From NCBI GenBank assembly GCA_050012675.1, contig JBEKGS010000010.1, forward strand, positions 15,620 through 79,619: a stretch of DNA of 64,000 bases, read 5' to 3'. A program made the translations under genes and the position numbers. The notes beneath the pieces are model-generated. The model ran no database searches. It saw nothing but the letters and a program-made list of their open reading frames with translations, and was not told the origin of the DNA. Within the stretch, counting starts at the first letter, position 1. Every line of letters starts with the position of its first letter. Source of the stretch: Fen-455 sp050012675 (GTDB lineage: Bacteria; Actinomycetota; Acidimicrobiia; Acidimicrobiales; Bog-793). Shown here in pieces: positions 1 through 7,953 of this stretch.

Positions 1-65
1 TCCCCGAGGACCGCTCACGAGGGTGAAAGGCCCTCTGTTCGAGACGACGACGAGGCCGAAGCCGC

Positions 66-878
66 TCACGCGATCTGCACCCCCGCGCGGCGAAGGGCAA
101 TTTCCAGCACGTCACGGGCCTGGGGAGCGAGCTCGTGCAGGGGACGGTTGCGGTGTGCACGAACATCGAGGTCGACCTGGGCGATGGACCCCACGCCGAA
201 GCGGCGTGAGATGTCGATCAGCATCCCGAGCTCGACTCCGTAGCCGTCCGCCAGTTCGATCTGCCCGAGGGCCTCGCGCCGGACGGCGACCTCGCCCGCG
301 AGCGGCTGGACCACGCCCGACAACTGAGGGAACAGCAGAGACACGAGCGGGCGTGCCACGAGCTCGGTGACGCGGCCACCGCCGGTCGGGCTCTCACCAA
401 ACGGCCGGCGGTAGCAAGCCTTGACCAGCATCGTCCCCGATGAGGCGAGAACCGGGCCCAAAAGGCCCCTCACGAAGTGCGCCCCGAAGTTCTCGACGTC
501 TCCGTCGAGGAACACGACGATGTCGCCGTCGCTCTCGGCGAGCCCGCGACGCATGGCCTCGCCCTTGCCGTGAGCCCAGGGCGTCGTCCCCCCGGTTTTC
601 GGCACCGACACGATGCGCGCGCCCGCCGCCAGCGCGACCACCGCGGTCGCGTCGTCTGACCGGTCGTCGACCACGAGGAGGTCGTCGACGAGGCCGGCGT
701 CGCGGACGAGTTCGCGATGCACTGTCTCGACTATGGCGCCCACGGTCGCCTCCTCGTCATGAGCTGGGATGCAGACAGTGATGCGCTTGCCGTTCTTGGT
801 CGCCTTCAAGTCCGCGATGGAGAAGTCCCCGTGGTGGTAGGAAGCGATCGGCGTCGTGACGTCGGATGCGGCAGCCAT
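66..878 (-). CDS. gpgS: glucosyl-3-phosphoglycerate synthase (GT-A glycosyltransferase)
   Basis: Probably transfers glucose from an NDP-glucose donor to 3-phosphoglycerate, the first step to glucosylglycerate and related solutes or polysaccharides. The protein has the expected GpgS N-terminus (SYHHGDFS near residue 13), a nucleotide-sugar fold beginning VCIPAHDEEATVG, the metal-binding DGD in VVFLDGDVENF, and the family block around ELVARPL...QPLAGE in the C-terminal half. The frame is open up to 920, but the ATG at 878 gives the usual GpgS length (270 aa). It is divergent from threonine synthase across about 217 bp that should hold both promoters. A generic GT2 enzyme is the alternative, but the order of conserved blocks favours GpgS. 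Confidence 0.85.
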   Translation of the reverse strand: MAAASDVTTPIASYHHGDFSIADLKATKNGKRITVCIPAHDEEATVGAIVETVHRELVRDAGLVDDLLVVDDRSDDATAVVALAAGARIVSVPKTGGTTPWAHGKGEAMRRGLAESDGDIVVFLDGDVENFGAHFVRGLLGPVLASSGTMLVKACYRRPFGESPTGGGRVTELVARPLVSLLFPQLSGVVQPLAGEVAVRREALGQIELADGYGVELGMLIDISRRFGVGSIAQVDLDVRAHRNRPLHELAPQARDVLEIALRRAGVQIA

Positions 879-1083
879 GGTCGACAGCCAGGTTAGGACC
901 TGAGCCAGAGTCGACCTCACCTATTCAGGCCCACAGACCTGGGGCGGTCCCTTTGACGCGGGCCGACCTGTCGTCCACACTTGATGGCCAATCATCCAGA
1001 GCGGCCGAGGGATCGGGCCTTACGAAAGCCGCGACAACCAGTGCGAGCCGGTCGGCCGCGCCAGGTGCCAATGCCCGAACGAT

Positions 1084-1090
1084 GAGGAGG
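1084..1090 (+). promoter_or_regulatory. ribosome binding site deciding a TTG start
   Basis: GAGGAGG lies 5 nt before the TTG at 1096. No in-frame ATG or GTG with a comparable site is nearby, so thrC most likely starts at TTG. Confidence 0.7.
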
Positions 1091-1095
1091 ATCTC

Positions 1096-2352
1096 TTGGA
1101 TCATGTCGTCGGGCTTCGCTGCCGGGAGTGCGCCCACTTGTACCCGGCCGCTGCCATCCACGTGTGCGAGTTCTGTTTCGGGCCTCTCGAGGTTGCCTAT
1201 GACCACGAGGCGCAGCGTGCAGCTGTCACGCGGGAGACCATCGCCGCGGGACCACCCAGCATGTGGAGGTACGCGGCCCTCCTGCCGGTCTCGGCCGAGT
1301 CTCCGGTGGACCTCGGGACAGGGTTCACGCCTCTTGTCCTCGCGGAACGCCTGGCCGCGGAGATCGGGCTCGGGGAGGTCTGGGTGAAGGACGACACCCG
1401 CAACCCGACCGGCTCGTTCAAGGACCGGGTTGTCGGCGTGGCGCTCACCAAGGCCCGCGAGCTCGGCTTCGAAGTCGCAGCGTGCGCCTCGACCGGCAAT
1501 CTTGCAAACTCGGTCGCCGCCCACGCCGCCCGTGCAGGCATGGAGTCGTTCGTGTTCGTGCCGCACGACCTCGAGGCTGTGAAGCTCATCACGACCGCGG
1601 TCTTCGGTGGGCACCTCGTGGCGGTCGACGGCAGCTATGACGACGTGAACCGTCTCTGCGCGGAGCTGGCCAGCGAATTCGCCTCCTGGGCCTTTGTCAA
1701 CGTCAACATACGGCCCTATTACGCCGAAGGATCCAAGACATTGGCCTTCGAGGTCGCCGAACAGCTCGGCTGGCAGCTCCCCGACCACGTCGTGGTGCCG
1801 ATCGCCTCGGGGAGCCAGCTCACCAAGATCGACAAGGGGTTCCGCGAGCTTGCCGAACTCGGACTCGTCGAGGCCGAAGGCGAGGTCCGGGTTTCGGGTG
1901 CCCAGGCCCAGGGCTGCTCCCCCGTGGCGACGGCCTTCGCGGACGGGACCGACTACGTACGCCCGGTCAAGCCGTCGACGATCGCGAAGTCGCTCGCCAT
2001 CGGGAACCCCGCGGACGGCTGGTACGCCCTCGAGGTTGTCCGCCGCACCAAAGGTGCAGTCGCGGCAGTCACCGACGCCGAGATCATCGAAGGGATCCGC
2101 CTGCTGGCGCGCACCGAGGGGATCTTCGCCGAGACGGCGGGAGGTGTCACCGTGGCAACGCTCGTCAAGCTGGCCGCTGCGGGTATTGTCCGAAGCGATG
2201 AGCGCGTCGTCATTTTCATCACGGGCAACGGTCTCAAGACCGTCGAGGCGCTCGCCGGAACGGTCGGGCCGTCCGCAACGATTCAGCCGACGCTCCAAGC
2301 CGTCGCCGAATTGCTCGACGGTGAGAAAAAGCTGAAAGCGGCGCGGCCATGA
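1096..2352 (+). CDS. thrC: threonine synthase with N-terminal zinc ribbon
   Basis: PLP enzyme that converts O-phosphohomoserine to threonine in the cytoplasm. The first 30 residues carry two CxxC pairs (RCREC and CEFCF), the zinc ribbon of class II-like bacterial threonine synthases. The PLP lysine lies in PTGSFKDR near residue 113, and a glycine-rich phosphate loop (ASTGNLANS) follows. Length is 418 aa, normal for the family. The start is TTG, preceded by a strong ribosome binding site. The stop overlaps the start of the downstream ThiS-like carrier by 4 nt, so the two are almost certainly co-translated, a pairing that hints at sulfur chemistry (see findings). Confidence 0.93.
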   Translation: MDHVVGLRCRECAHLYPAAAIHVCEFCFGPLEVAYDHEAQRAAVTRETIAAGPPSMWRYAALLPVSAESPVDLGTGFTPLVLAERLAAEIGLGEVWVKDDTRNPTGSFKDRVVGVALTKARELGFEVAACASTGNLANSVAAHAARAGMESFVFVPHDLEAVKLITTAVFGGHLVAVDGSYDDVNRLCAELASEFASWAFVNVNIRPYYAEGSKTLAFEVAEQLGWQLPDHVVVPIASGSQLTKIDKGFRELAELGLVEAEGEVRVSGAQAQGCSPVATAFADGTDYVRPVKPSTIAKSLAIGNPADGWYALEVVRRTKGAVAAVTDAEIIEGIRLLARTEGIFAETAGGVTVATLVKLAAAGIVRSDERVVIFITGNGLKTVEALAGTVGPSATIQPTLQAVAELLDGEKKLKAARP

Positions 2353-2624
2353 GCGTCACCGTTCGCATCCCGACCCAGCTGCGGCCCTTGACCGCCGGCG
2401 CGGGTGAGGTCCACGTGGAAGCCCTGACTGTGCGCGAAGCGATAGATGCCCTCGAGCACGACCATCCGGGCTTGAGGGGGCGCCTGTTGGACGAGCAGGG
2501 TACGCTGCGGCGTTTCGTGAACCTGTTCGTGGCGGACGAGGACGTGCGCTTCCTACAGGGCCTCGACACCGCTCTTGCGGCCGGCACCACCTTGTCGATC
2601 ATCCCGGCCGTCGCCGGCGGCTGA
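2349..2624 (+). CDS. MoaD/ThiS-family sulfur carrier protein (CysO-like)
   Basis: A 91-residue ubiquitin-fold protein ending in the Gly-Gly (AVAGG) that is adenylated and thiocarboxylated in ThiS, MoaD and CysO. Internal VNLFVADEDVRFL and the hydrophobic pattern fit this family. It overlaps thrC in an ATGA junction. No moeB/E1-like activator, cysM or Mec-type peptidase is adjacent, so activating partners must lie elsewhere. In M. tuberculosis the related CysO delivers sulfide to O-phosphoserine through CysM; here the linked PLP enzyme is threonine synthase, so the acceptor may differ. MoaD proper is less likely because no molybdopterin genes are near. Confidence 0.85.
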   Translation: MSVTVRIPTQLRPLTAGAGEVHVEALTVREAIDALEHDHPGLRGRLLDEQGTLRRFVNLFVADEDVRFLQGLDTALAAGTTLSIIPAVAGG

Positions 2625-2759
2625 AGCCCTGGAGCGCACCCCCGTGGGGACCGGCGCTCGCGCCGGCCGTGGGAACTGTGGCCCGCGCCGGCGCCGGCGA
2701 GACTTTGAGCTGGAAATTCAGGGGCGCAGTTGCGCGGGAGCGCCAGGCGTGGTTTGCTA

Positions 2760-2786
2760 TTAGCACTCGCACCATGAGAGTGCTAA
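2760..2786 (+). promoter_or_regulatory. CIRCE operator (HrcA binding site)
   Basis: A perfect inverted repeat TTAGCACTC-N9-GAGTGCTAA, identical to the CIRCE consensus, lies 41 nt before the groEL start. It predicts HrcA repression relieved on heat shock. hrcA itself is not in the window. Confidence 0.95.
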
Positions 2787-2826
2787 CGGTTACGGATTTG
2801 TGCAGCCCAAGGAGGACATCCCCAAA

Positions 2827-4449
2827 ATGCCGAAGTTGATCGCCTTCGACGAGCAGGCCCGCCGGGCCCTCGAGAATGGCATGAACCAGCTCGTCGACGC
2901 CGTGAAGGTCACGCTTGGCCCGAAGGGTCGCAACGTCGTGCTGGAGAAGAAGTGGGGCGCTCCGACCATCACCAACGACGGCGTCTCCATCGCAAAGGAG
3001 ATCGAGCTCGAAGACCCATGGGAGAAGGTCGGAGCCGACCTCGTAAAGGAAGTCGCGAAGAAGACCGACGACGTCGCGGGAGACGGGACGACGACTGCGA
3101 CCGTCCTTGCGGGCGCCATGGTCCGCGAAGGTCTGCGCAACGTCGCGGCAGGCGCGAACCCGATGTCGCTGAAGCGTGGCATCGAGGTCGGCGTCGAGAC
3201 TGCCGTTGCCCGCCTGAAGCAGCTTTCCAAGGAGATCGACGCGAAGGACCAGATCGCCCAGGTGGCATCGATCTCCTCCGCCGACGACGAGATCGGATCG
3301 ATGATTGCCGAAGCCATCGACAAGGTCGGCAAGGACGGCGTCATCACTGTCGAGGAGTCCCAGACATTCGGCATGGAGATGGAGCTGGTCGAAGGCATGC
3401 GCTTCGACAAGGGCTACATCTCGCCCTACTTCGTCACCGACCCTGACCGCATGGAGGCTGTCCTCGAAGACCCTTACATCCTCCTCGTGGGCTCCAAGGT
3501 CTCGGCGGTCCGTGACCTGCTCCCAGTGCTCGAGAAGGTCATGCAGACCGGCAAGCCCCTCATGATCGTGGCCGAGGACGTCGAGGGTGAGGCGCTCGCG
3601 ACACTTGTCGTGAACAAGATCCGCGGCACGTTCCGCAGCACCGCCGTCAAGGCTCCCGGCTTCGGGGAGCGGCGCAAGGCCATGCTCCAGGACATCGCGA
3701 TCCTGACCGGCGCCCAGGTCATCACAGAAGAGGTCGGGCTGAAGCTCGAGAACGTCGCTTTGGACCTGCTCGGCCGGGCCCGCAAGATCGTCGTGACCAA
3801 GGACGAGACGACCGTTGTGGAGGGCGCCGGTGATGACGCCGACATCAAGGGCCGGATCAACCAGATCAAGACCGAGATCGAGAACACCGACTCCGACTAC
3901 GACCGGGAGAAGCTGCAAGAACGCCTGGCAAAGCTCTCCGGTGGCGTCGCGGTCATCAAGGTCGGTGCTGCGACAGAGGTCGAGCTCAAGGAGAAGAAGC
4001 ACCGCATCGAGGACGCCGTGTCCACTACCAAAGCGGCCATCGAGGAGGGCGTCGTTCCAGGTGGAGGAGTCGCACTGCTTCGTTCGCAGCAGGCCATCTT
4101 GGAAGCTGCCGAGAAGCTGGACGACGACGAGGCCACAGGTGCCAGGATCGTTGCCCGCTCGGTCGAGGAGCCTTTGAAGCAGATCGCCGTCAACGCCGGC
4201 CTCGAGGGCGGCGTCGTGGTCGAGAAGGTGAAGGGCCTGAAGGGCGCCCACGGCCTGAACGCGCAGACCGGCGAATACGAAGACCTGTTCAAGGCGGGCG
4301 TTATCGACGCTGCCAAGGTGACTCGGTCGGCGCTGCAGAACGCGGCCTCGATCGCGGCCCTCTTCCTCACTACCGAGGCGGTCGTCGTGGACAAGCCCGA
4401 GGAGAAGGCTCCCGCCATGCCTCCGGGCGGTGGGATGGAGGACTACTGA
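2827..4449 (+). CDS. groEL: 60 kDa chaperonin GroEL
   Basis: ATP-driven protein-folding chaperonin. The start is the ATG at 2827, preceded by AAGGAGG at 2809-2815; the frame is open further upstream but the N-terminus MPKLIAFDEQARRALENG matches the family. The ATP-binding GDGTTTATVLA block and the standard 540-residue length are present. The C-terminus ends PGGGMEDY instead of a long GGM repeat, and it is not the His-rich tail of actinobacterial GroEL1, so it resembles GroEL2 (Hsp65). No groES is adjacent. Control by HrcA is expected from the upstream CIRCE, and a 14-bp hairpin follows the gene. Confidence 0.97.
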   Translation: MPKLIAFDEQARRALENGMNQLVDAVKVTLGPKGRNVVLEKKWGAPTITNDGVSIAKEIELEDPWEKVGADLVKEVAKKTDDVAGDGTTTATVLAGAMVREGLRNVAAGANPMSLKRGIEVGVETAVARLKQLSKEIDAKDQIAQVASISSADDEIGSMIAEAIDKVGKDGVITVEESQTFGMEMELVEGMRFDKGYISPYFVTDPDRMEAVLEDPYILLVGSKVSAVRDLLPVLEKVMQTGKPLMIVAEDVEGEALATLVVNKIRGTFRSTAVKAPGFGERRKAMLQDIAILTGAQVITEEVGLKLENVALDLLGRARKIVVTKDETTVVEGAGDDADIKGRINQIKTEIENTDSDYDREKLQERLAKLSGGVAVIKVGAATEVELKEKKHRIEDAVSTTKAAIEEGVVPGGGVALLRSQQAILEAAEKLDDDEATGARIVARSVEEPLKQIAVNAGLEGGVVVEKVKGLKGAHGLNAQTGEYEDLFKAGVIDAAKVTRSALQNAASIAALFLTTEAVVVDKPEEKAPAMPPGGGMEDY

Positions 4450-4480
4450 TCCCTACACCAGGGGTCGTTGAAGCCAGTGC

Positions 4481-4513
4481 CCACCAGGGACGCCACCAAG
4501 GCGTCCCTGGTGG
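4481..4513 (+). terminator. GC-rich hairpin after groEL
   Basis: A perfect 14-bp stem (4481-4494 with 4500-4513) closes a 5-nt ACCAA loop. No T-run follows, so this would be an I-shaped terminator or an RNA-stabilising hairpin. It lies 31 bp past the groEL stop and before the hemQ promoter. Confidence 0.7.
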
Positions 4514-4595
4514 CGCGTTCGGGCACCCGGCAGAACCCGGTCGCGGTGGCGCCAGAGGCGGCTCCGCCCACGGCGCCATCTTCTCGGGCGCTCCG

Positions 4596-4601
4596 TAGAC
4601 T
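4596..4601 (+). promoter_or_regulatory. -10 hexamer of a likely leaderless promoter (hemQ)
   Basis: TAGACT followed by exactly 7 nt and then GTG at 4609, with no Shine-Dalgarno sequence. This supports the GTG as both transcription and translation start. Confidence 0.55.
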
Positions 4602-4608
4602 CCACGCC

Positions 4609-5319
4609 GTGACCTCCGAGGCCCTCTCGCACGACGACTCGCCGGTCGGCCCGAGTACCGGCTGGGGCGTGCTGCACCTGTTCTGCAAGCCGAGGCCAGG
4701 AGCCGAGGCCCGCTCTCTTCTTGCAGCGATCGACAGCGCGCAAAAAGACGAGTGCCAGGTCGTGACGGCGGCGATGCTCGGGCACAAGGCCGATATCTGC
4801 GTTCTGGCGCTCGGTGCGGACCTGAGAGCGCTGCGTCGGCTGCAGACCGATCTGCAGACGGGCGGCCTCGATGTCGTCGACTCGTACGTATCGCTGACGG
4901 AGGTGTCCGAGTACGCCGCCGGCGTGCCCGAGGAGATGAAACAGGCTCGCCTGTACCCGACGCTTCCTCCCGAGGGCAAGCCGGCCATGTGCTTCTACCC
5001 CATGTCAAAACGCCGCGCCCCGGGGGCGGAGAACTGGTACACGCTCAGCTTCGAGGACCGTCTCGAGCTCATGCGAGGACATGGGACCGCTGGTCGCGAG
5101 TTCCGTGGCCGGGTGCTTCAGCTCGTGACGGGCTCTGCTGGGCTCGATGACTGGGAGTGGGGAGTCACCCTGTTCGGTGTCCACCTTGACGACCTGAAAG
5201 AGTGTGTCTACTCCATGCGCTTTGACGAGGCCTCGGCACGTTATGCGGACTTCGGGCCCTTCTACACCGGAATGGTCGCGGAACCGGCGGCGGTGCTAAG
5301 TGGCGTCGGCATTCGCTGA
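4609..5319 (+). CDS. hemQ: coproheme decarboxylase (HemQ/ChdC, chlorite-dismutase fold)
   Basis: Catalyses the last step of the coproporphyrin-dependent haem pathway, decarboxylating coproheme to haem b. The 236-residue protein has the chlorite-dismutase-like fold; the block ENWYTLSFEDRLELMRGHG contains the Tyr and haem-binding His expected for actinobacterial ChdC. The frame is open to 4468, but the GTG at 4609 follows a TANNNT box at leaderless spacing and the residues before it are low-complexity. The gene overlaps larE by 20 nt, so haem maturation and LarE are co-expressed. No other hem gene is adjacent. Confidence 0.9.
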   Translation: MTSEALSHDDSPVGPSTGWGVLHLFCKPRPGAEARSLLAAIDSAQKDECQVVTAAMLGHKADICVLALGADLRALRRLQTDLQTGGLDVVDSYVSLTEVSEYAAGVPEEMKQARLYPTLPPEGKPAMCFYPMSKRRAPGAENWYTLSFEDRLELMRGHGTAGREFRGRVLQLVTGSAGLDDWEWGVTLFGVHLDDLKECVYSMRFDEASARYADFGPFYTGMVAEPAAVLSGVGIR

Positions 5320-6163
5320 ACTGGCCGGGGACGATCCCGCCGAGGCGACCAGGAACGCCCTGGTCCGTCTGCAGGACGTGCTGGCCCGCCTCGGGCGGCT
5401 CGTGGTCGCCTTCTCAGGGGGTGCCGACTCGGCGTTGGTCGCCGCTGTGGCCACCGGGCTGCTAGGAGCAGAACATGTGCTGTGCGCCACGGCCGTGTCA
5501 CCCTCTCTTGCACCGGAGGACCTGGCACATTGCGCCCGGATCGCGGAGGAGTGGGGCCTGCGCTGGCAAGCCGTGACCACCAACGAGCTCGACGACCCCG
5601 CCTATGTGCGCAATGATCTCGACCGTTGCTACCACTGCAAGCGCGAGCTGATGGACGTGTTGACGCCCATGGCCGACTCCGAGCGGGCAACGGTGGTGCT
5701 GGGAGTCAATCTCGACGATCTCAACGATCACCGGCCGGGCCAGAGGGCGGCCGCCGAGCGCGGCGCCGTGTTTCCTCTCGTGCAGGCGGGCCTCGACAAA
5801 GCGACGGTCCGTAACGTGTCGAAGGACCTCGGTCTGAGCACCTGGGACCGGCCGGCAGCTGCGTGCCTGGCCTCGAGACTGCCTCACGGCACACCCGTCA
5901 GCCTGGGCGTCCTCGACCAGGTGGCCGCAGGCGAGTCAGCGCTGCGACAGCTCGGGTTCAACGCCCTGCGGGTGCGTCATTATGGGGATCTCGCCCGGAT
6001 AGAGCTGCCGCTCGGGGACCTTGACCGTGCGCTCGCAGTCCGTGGCGCGATCGTCTCGGCCCTGCGAAGCGCTGGCTACCGCTACGTCACGATCGATCTC
6101 GAGGGCCTGCGTTCGGGCAATCTGTCCGCTCCCGCCCACGATCGAGAAAGGCTCGGCCGATGA
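5300..6163 (+). CDS. larE: LarE-family ATP-dependent sacrificial sulfur transferase
   Basis: PP-loop adenylating enzyme: SGGADS near residue 40 is the ATP loop. In Lactobacillus plantarum, LarE donates a cysteine sulfur to the nickel-pincer cofactor precursor; the matching Cys here is in WDRPAAACLASR (about residue 194). A second pair, CYHCK near residue 112, may bind metal or a cluster. It starts with GTG inside hemQ (20-nt overlap) and its end overlaps the NIL-domain gene in an ATGA junction. larB, larC and lactate racemase are not in the window, so the sulfur may serve a different cofactor. The family call is firm; the substrate is unknown. Confidence 0.88.
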   Translation: MASAFAELAGDDPAEATRNALVRLQDVLARLGRLVVAFSGGADSALVAAVATGLLGAEHVLCATAVSPSLAPEDLAHCARIAEEWGLRWQAVTTNELDDPAYVRNDLDRCYHCKRELMDVLTPMADSERATVVLGVNLDDLNDHRPGQRAAAERGAVFPLVQAGLDKATVRNVSKDLGLSTWDRPAAACLASRLPHGTPVSLGVLDQVAAGESALRQLGFNALRVRHYGDLARIELPLGDLDRALAVRGAIVSALRSAGYRYVTIDLEGLRSGNLSAPAHDRERLGR

Positions 6164-6396
6164 ACGAACGTGTCCGCCTCACCTTCCCCGAGGAACTGGT
6201 TCGCGAGCCGGTCGTGGCCCAGCTCGTCAGGCGTTTCGATGTCGAGCCGAACATCCGCAGGGCGAGTGTCGAGGCTCACCAGGGTTGGGTCATCTGCGAG
6301 CTCGTAGGCACTGCCTCGGCGATCGAAGGTGCCGTGGCCTGGCTGGAGGAGATCGGCGTCAGCGTCGACCGCCTCGGCGACGTCCTGGAGAGTTGA
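6160..6396 (+). CDS. NIL-domain protein
   Basis: A 78-residue stand-alone NIL (ferredoxin-like ACT-related) domain: RVRLTFPEEL, then PVVAQLVRRFDVEPNIRRASVE, then GWVICELVGTASAIEGAVAWLEEIGV. NIL domains occur at the C-terminus of MetN methionine transporters and in methanogen proteins for homocysteine formation, and are thought to bind small sulfur-containing ligands. The ATGA overlap with larE implies a stoichiometric partner, perhaps a substrate-binding or sulfur-accepting subunit. No enzymatic residues are evident. Confidence 0.85.
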   Translation: MNERVRLTFPEELVREPVVAQLVRRFDVEPNIRRASVEAHQGWVICELVGTASAIEGAVAWLEEIGVSVDRLGDVLES

Positions 6397-6453
6397 GGCC
6401 GACCGAGGCGGGCGTCCTGGTCTCGAGCGAGGCGAGACCGCCTCGCCTCCGCT

Positions 6454-6669
6454 TCAGAACCTCGTCGTCGGTGGTTCCTCGTTGCCCCTGGCACGAACCT
6501 GCCAACCGCCGGTGGCAACCTGGTGCGGCTCGTAGAACACGCAACCTTCCGGGCAAGCGAACGGAACCATGTCGGCAACGTCGAGGCGGCAACGCTCGGT
6601 GCGCTCGCCCGAGCGCACGGTCCGCATGACGTAGTGCCGGCAGTCCTTCTTGACGCTCACCCCAGCCAT
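6454..6669 (-). CDS. small conserved cysteine-rich protein
   Basis: A 71-residue protein of unknown function. Four cysteines are spaced like a metal site (Cys10, Cys27, Cys39, Cys43), within the block CRLDVADMVPFACPEGCVFYEP. The C-terminal third is polar and probably disordered. It is encoded opposite to the larE-NIL operon and ends 57 bp from the NIL stop, so it is convergent with it. The block reads like a real conserved motif and not a shadow frame, but I cannot assign a function; a zinc ribbon or iron-sulfur role is possible. Confidence 0.68.
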   Translation of the reverse strand: MAGVSVKKDCRHYVMRTVRSGERTERCRLDVADMVPFACPEGCVFYEPHQVATGGWQVRARGNEEPPTTRF

Positions 6670-6715
6670 GATCGCGCACGGGCGGTCGCGGCGTTGCCCG
6701 GCTCGGCAGCGGCAT

Positions 6716-6721
6716 TAGGGT
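6716..6721 (+). promoter_or_regulatory. -10 hexamer of a likely leaderless promoter (NUDIX gene)
   Basis: TAGGGT followed by 7 nt and then GTG at 6729. A plausible -35, TTGCCC at 6694-6699, sits 16 bp upstream. No Shine-Dalgarno is present. Confidence 0.6.
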
Positions 6722-6728
6722 CGGGCGC

Positions 6729-7433
6729 GTGAGTGACGTGCCTGCGTCGACTCGGGACCTCGTGCGGTGGGGGGAGACCCTCGCGGCCATCGCCAGGACG
6801 GGCCTCGCCTTCACCAAGAACCTCTACGAGCAGGAGCGCTACGAGGAGATCTTGAAGGTGGCCGGCGACATCCGTGCCGTCGCCGCTTCGGCACTGGCCC
6901 GCGAGGGACAGCGCGTGGCGACGAGCGAGGCGGACGCGCTGGTTGTCGAGTGGATGGAGGACGTCCGCCAGGGTGTCGCCGGTTACGTGACGCCGAAGTT
7001 GGCTGTCGGCGCCATTGTCGGCAATGACGAGGGTGAGATCCTGCTCGTGAAGCGGGCGGACTCCGGAGCCTGGCTGTACCCGACCGGTTGGGCGGACGTG
7101 GGCTACTCGGCCACCGAGGTGGCCGTGAAGGAGGTCCTTGAGGAAACGGGCATCCTTGTCGAGCCCGTGCGCCTGGTCATGGTCTTGGACGGCCTCCGAC
7201 TGGGTTTCACCCAGGTGCCCCTCTACTCGCTCGTCTTCCAGCTCCGCCCCGTGGGCGGCTCGTTACGGGCACATCCCCTCGAGTGCGCCGACGTGGGGTG
7301 GTTCGGCGAGGACTCACTTCCCGCCCCTCTCGCCAATGCCGGGGTGTGGAGCGAGCACGCCTTCGCCGCCATACGGGGCGACTCGGTCGAGGTTCTCTTC
7401 GATTGGCCGCGAGGACAGATCTGGGGGCGGTGA
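6729..7433 (+). CDS. NUDIX hydrolase with N-terminal helical domain
   Basis: Hydrolase of a nucleoside diphosphate linked to another moiety; substrate unknown. Residues 1-60 form the helical N-terminal domain found in some ADP-ribose/NADH-type NUDIX proteins (NLYEQERYEEILKVAGDIRAVA). The NUDIX box follows as G-x5-E-x7-KEVLEETGI, with Lys in place of the usual Arg, around residues 121-143. Length is 234 aa. The GTG start follows a TANNNT box by 7 nt, suggesting a leaderless message. It is probably monocistronic; an acetyltransferase with its own promoter follows. Confidence 0.85.
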   Translation: MSDVPASTRDLVRWGETLAAIARTGLAFTKNLYEQERYEEILKVAGDIRAVAASALAREGQRVATSEADALVVEWMEDVRQGVAGYVTPKLAVGAIVGNDEGEILLVKRADSGAWLYPTGWADVGYSATEVAVKEVLEETGILVEPVRLVMVLDGLRLGFTQVPLYSLVFQLRPVGGSLRAHPLECADVGWFGEDSLPAPLANAGVWSEHAFAAIRGDSVEVLFDWPRGQIWGR

Positions 7434-7487
7434 CGACCGCCGGGTCGGACCGGTCGGAGTCTCCCTTCAGGCCCCGAGGTGCCTGGA

Positions 7488-7493
7488 TACACT
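7488..7493 (+). promoter_or_regulatory. -10 hexamer of a likely leaderless promoter (acetyltransferase)
   Basis: TACACT followed by 7 nt and then ATG at 7501; no ribosome binding site is visible. Confidence 0.55.
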
Positions 7494-7500
7494 CGCCCGC

Positions 7501-7953
7501 ATGAAGGCCGACGACGTCGTTGTGGATCGCATCTACGAGGTGACCGACGATCTGGTCGACACCATGGCACGCCTTGTGCCGCAACTGTCCTCGAGTGCCC
7601 CCGCTCCCGGTCGCGCCGAGCTGGAGGAGATCGTTGCCTTACCCGCCAGTACGTTGCTTGTCGCCCGCCTTGGCTCTCACGACGCCGCCATCGTCGGTAC
7701 CACAACGCTCGTCATCTACAGGATCCCGACCGGGCTGCACGCCGTCATCGAGGACGTCGTCGTCGACGAGTCCGCCCGGGGCCACGGTGTGGGAGCCGAG
7801 CTCGTCTCCCAGGCTGTGGGGCTCGCCCGCGCACGGGGCGCCCTTCACGTCAACTTGACGTCGCGGTCGTCCCGGGAGGCGGCAAACCGCCTGTACACGA
7901 AGGCGGGCTTCGTGAAGCGGGAGACGAACGTCTACCGGCTGAACTTGAGCTGA
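7501..7953 (+). CDS. GNAT-family N-acetyltransferase
   Basis: A 150-residue single-domain acetyl-CoA-dependent acetyltransferase. The acetyl-CoA loop is VVDESARGHGVGAELV (about residues 85-100), and RSSREAANRLYTKAGFVKR is the family's C-terminal motif. The frame runs further upstream, but the ATG at 7501 gives a complete GNAT fold and fits the leaderless spacing. Its last 22 nt overlap the end of the convergent transporter gene. The substrate cannot be read from sequence. Confidence 0.87.
   Translation: MKADDVVVDRIYEVTDDLVDTMARLVPQLSSSAPAPGRAELEEIVALPASTLLVARLGSHDAAIVGTTTLVIYRIPTGLHAVIEDVVVDESARGHGVGAELVSQAVGLARARGALHVNLTSRSSREAANRLYTKAGFVKRETNVYRLNLS

Noticed and set aside
925..2298. A 457-residue minus-strand frame opposite thrC
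   Set aside because: Asp/Arg/Gly-rich shadow frame typical of GC-rich DNA; the plus strand encodes clear threonine synthase.
2599..4251. A 550-residue minus-strand frame opposite groEL
   Set aside because: Leu/Asp/His-rich composition without motifs; mirror of GroEL.
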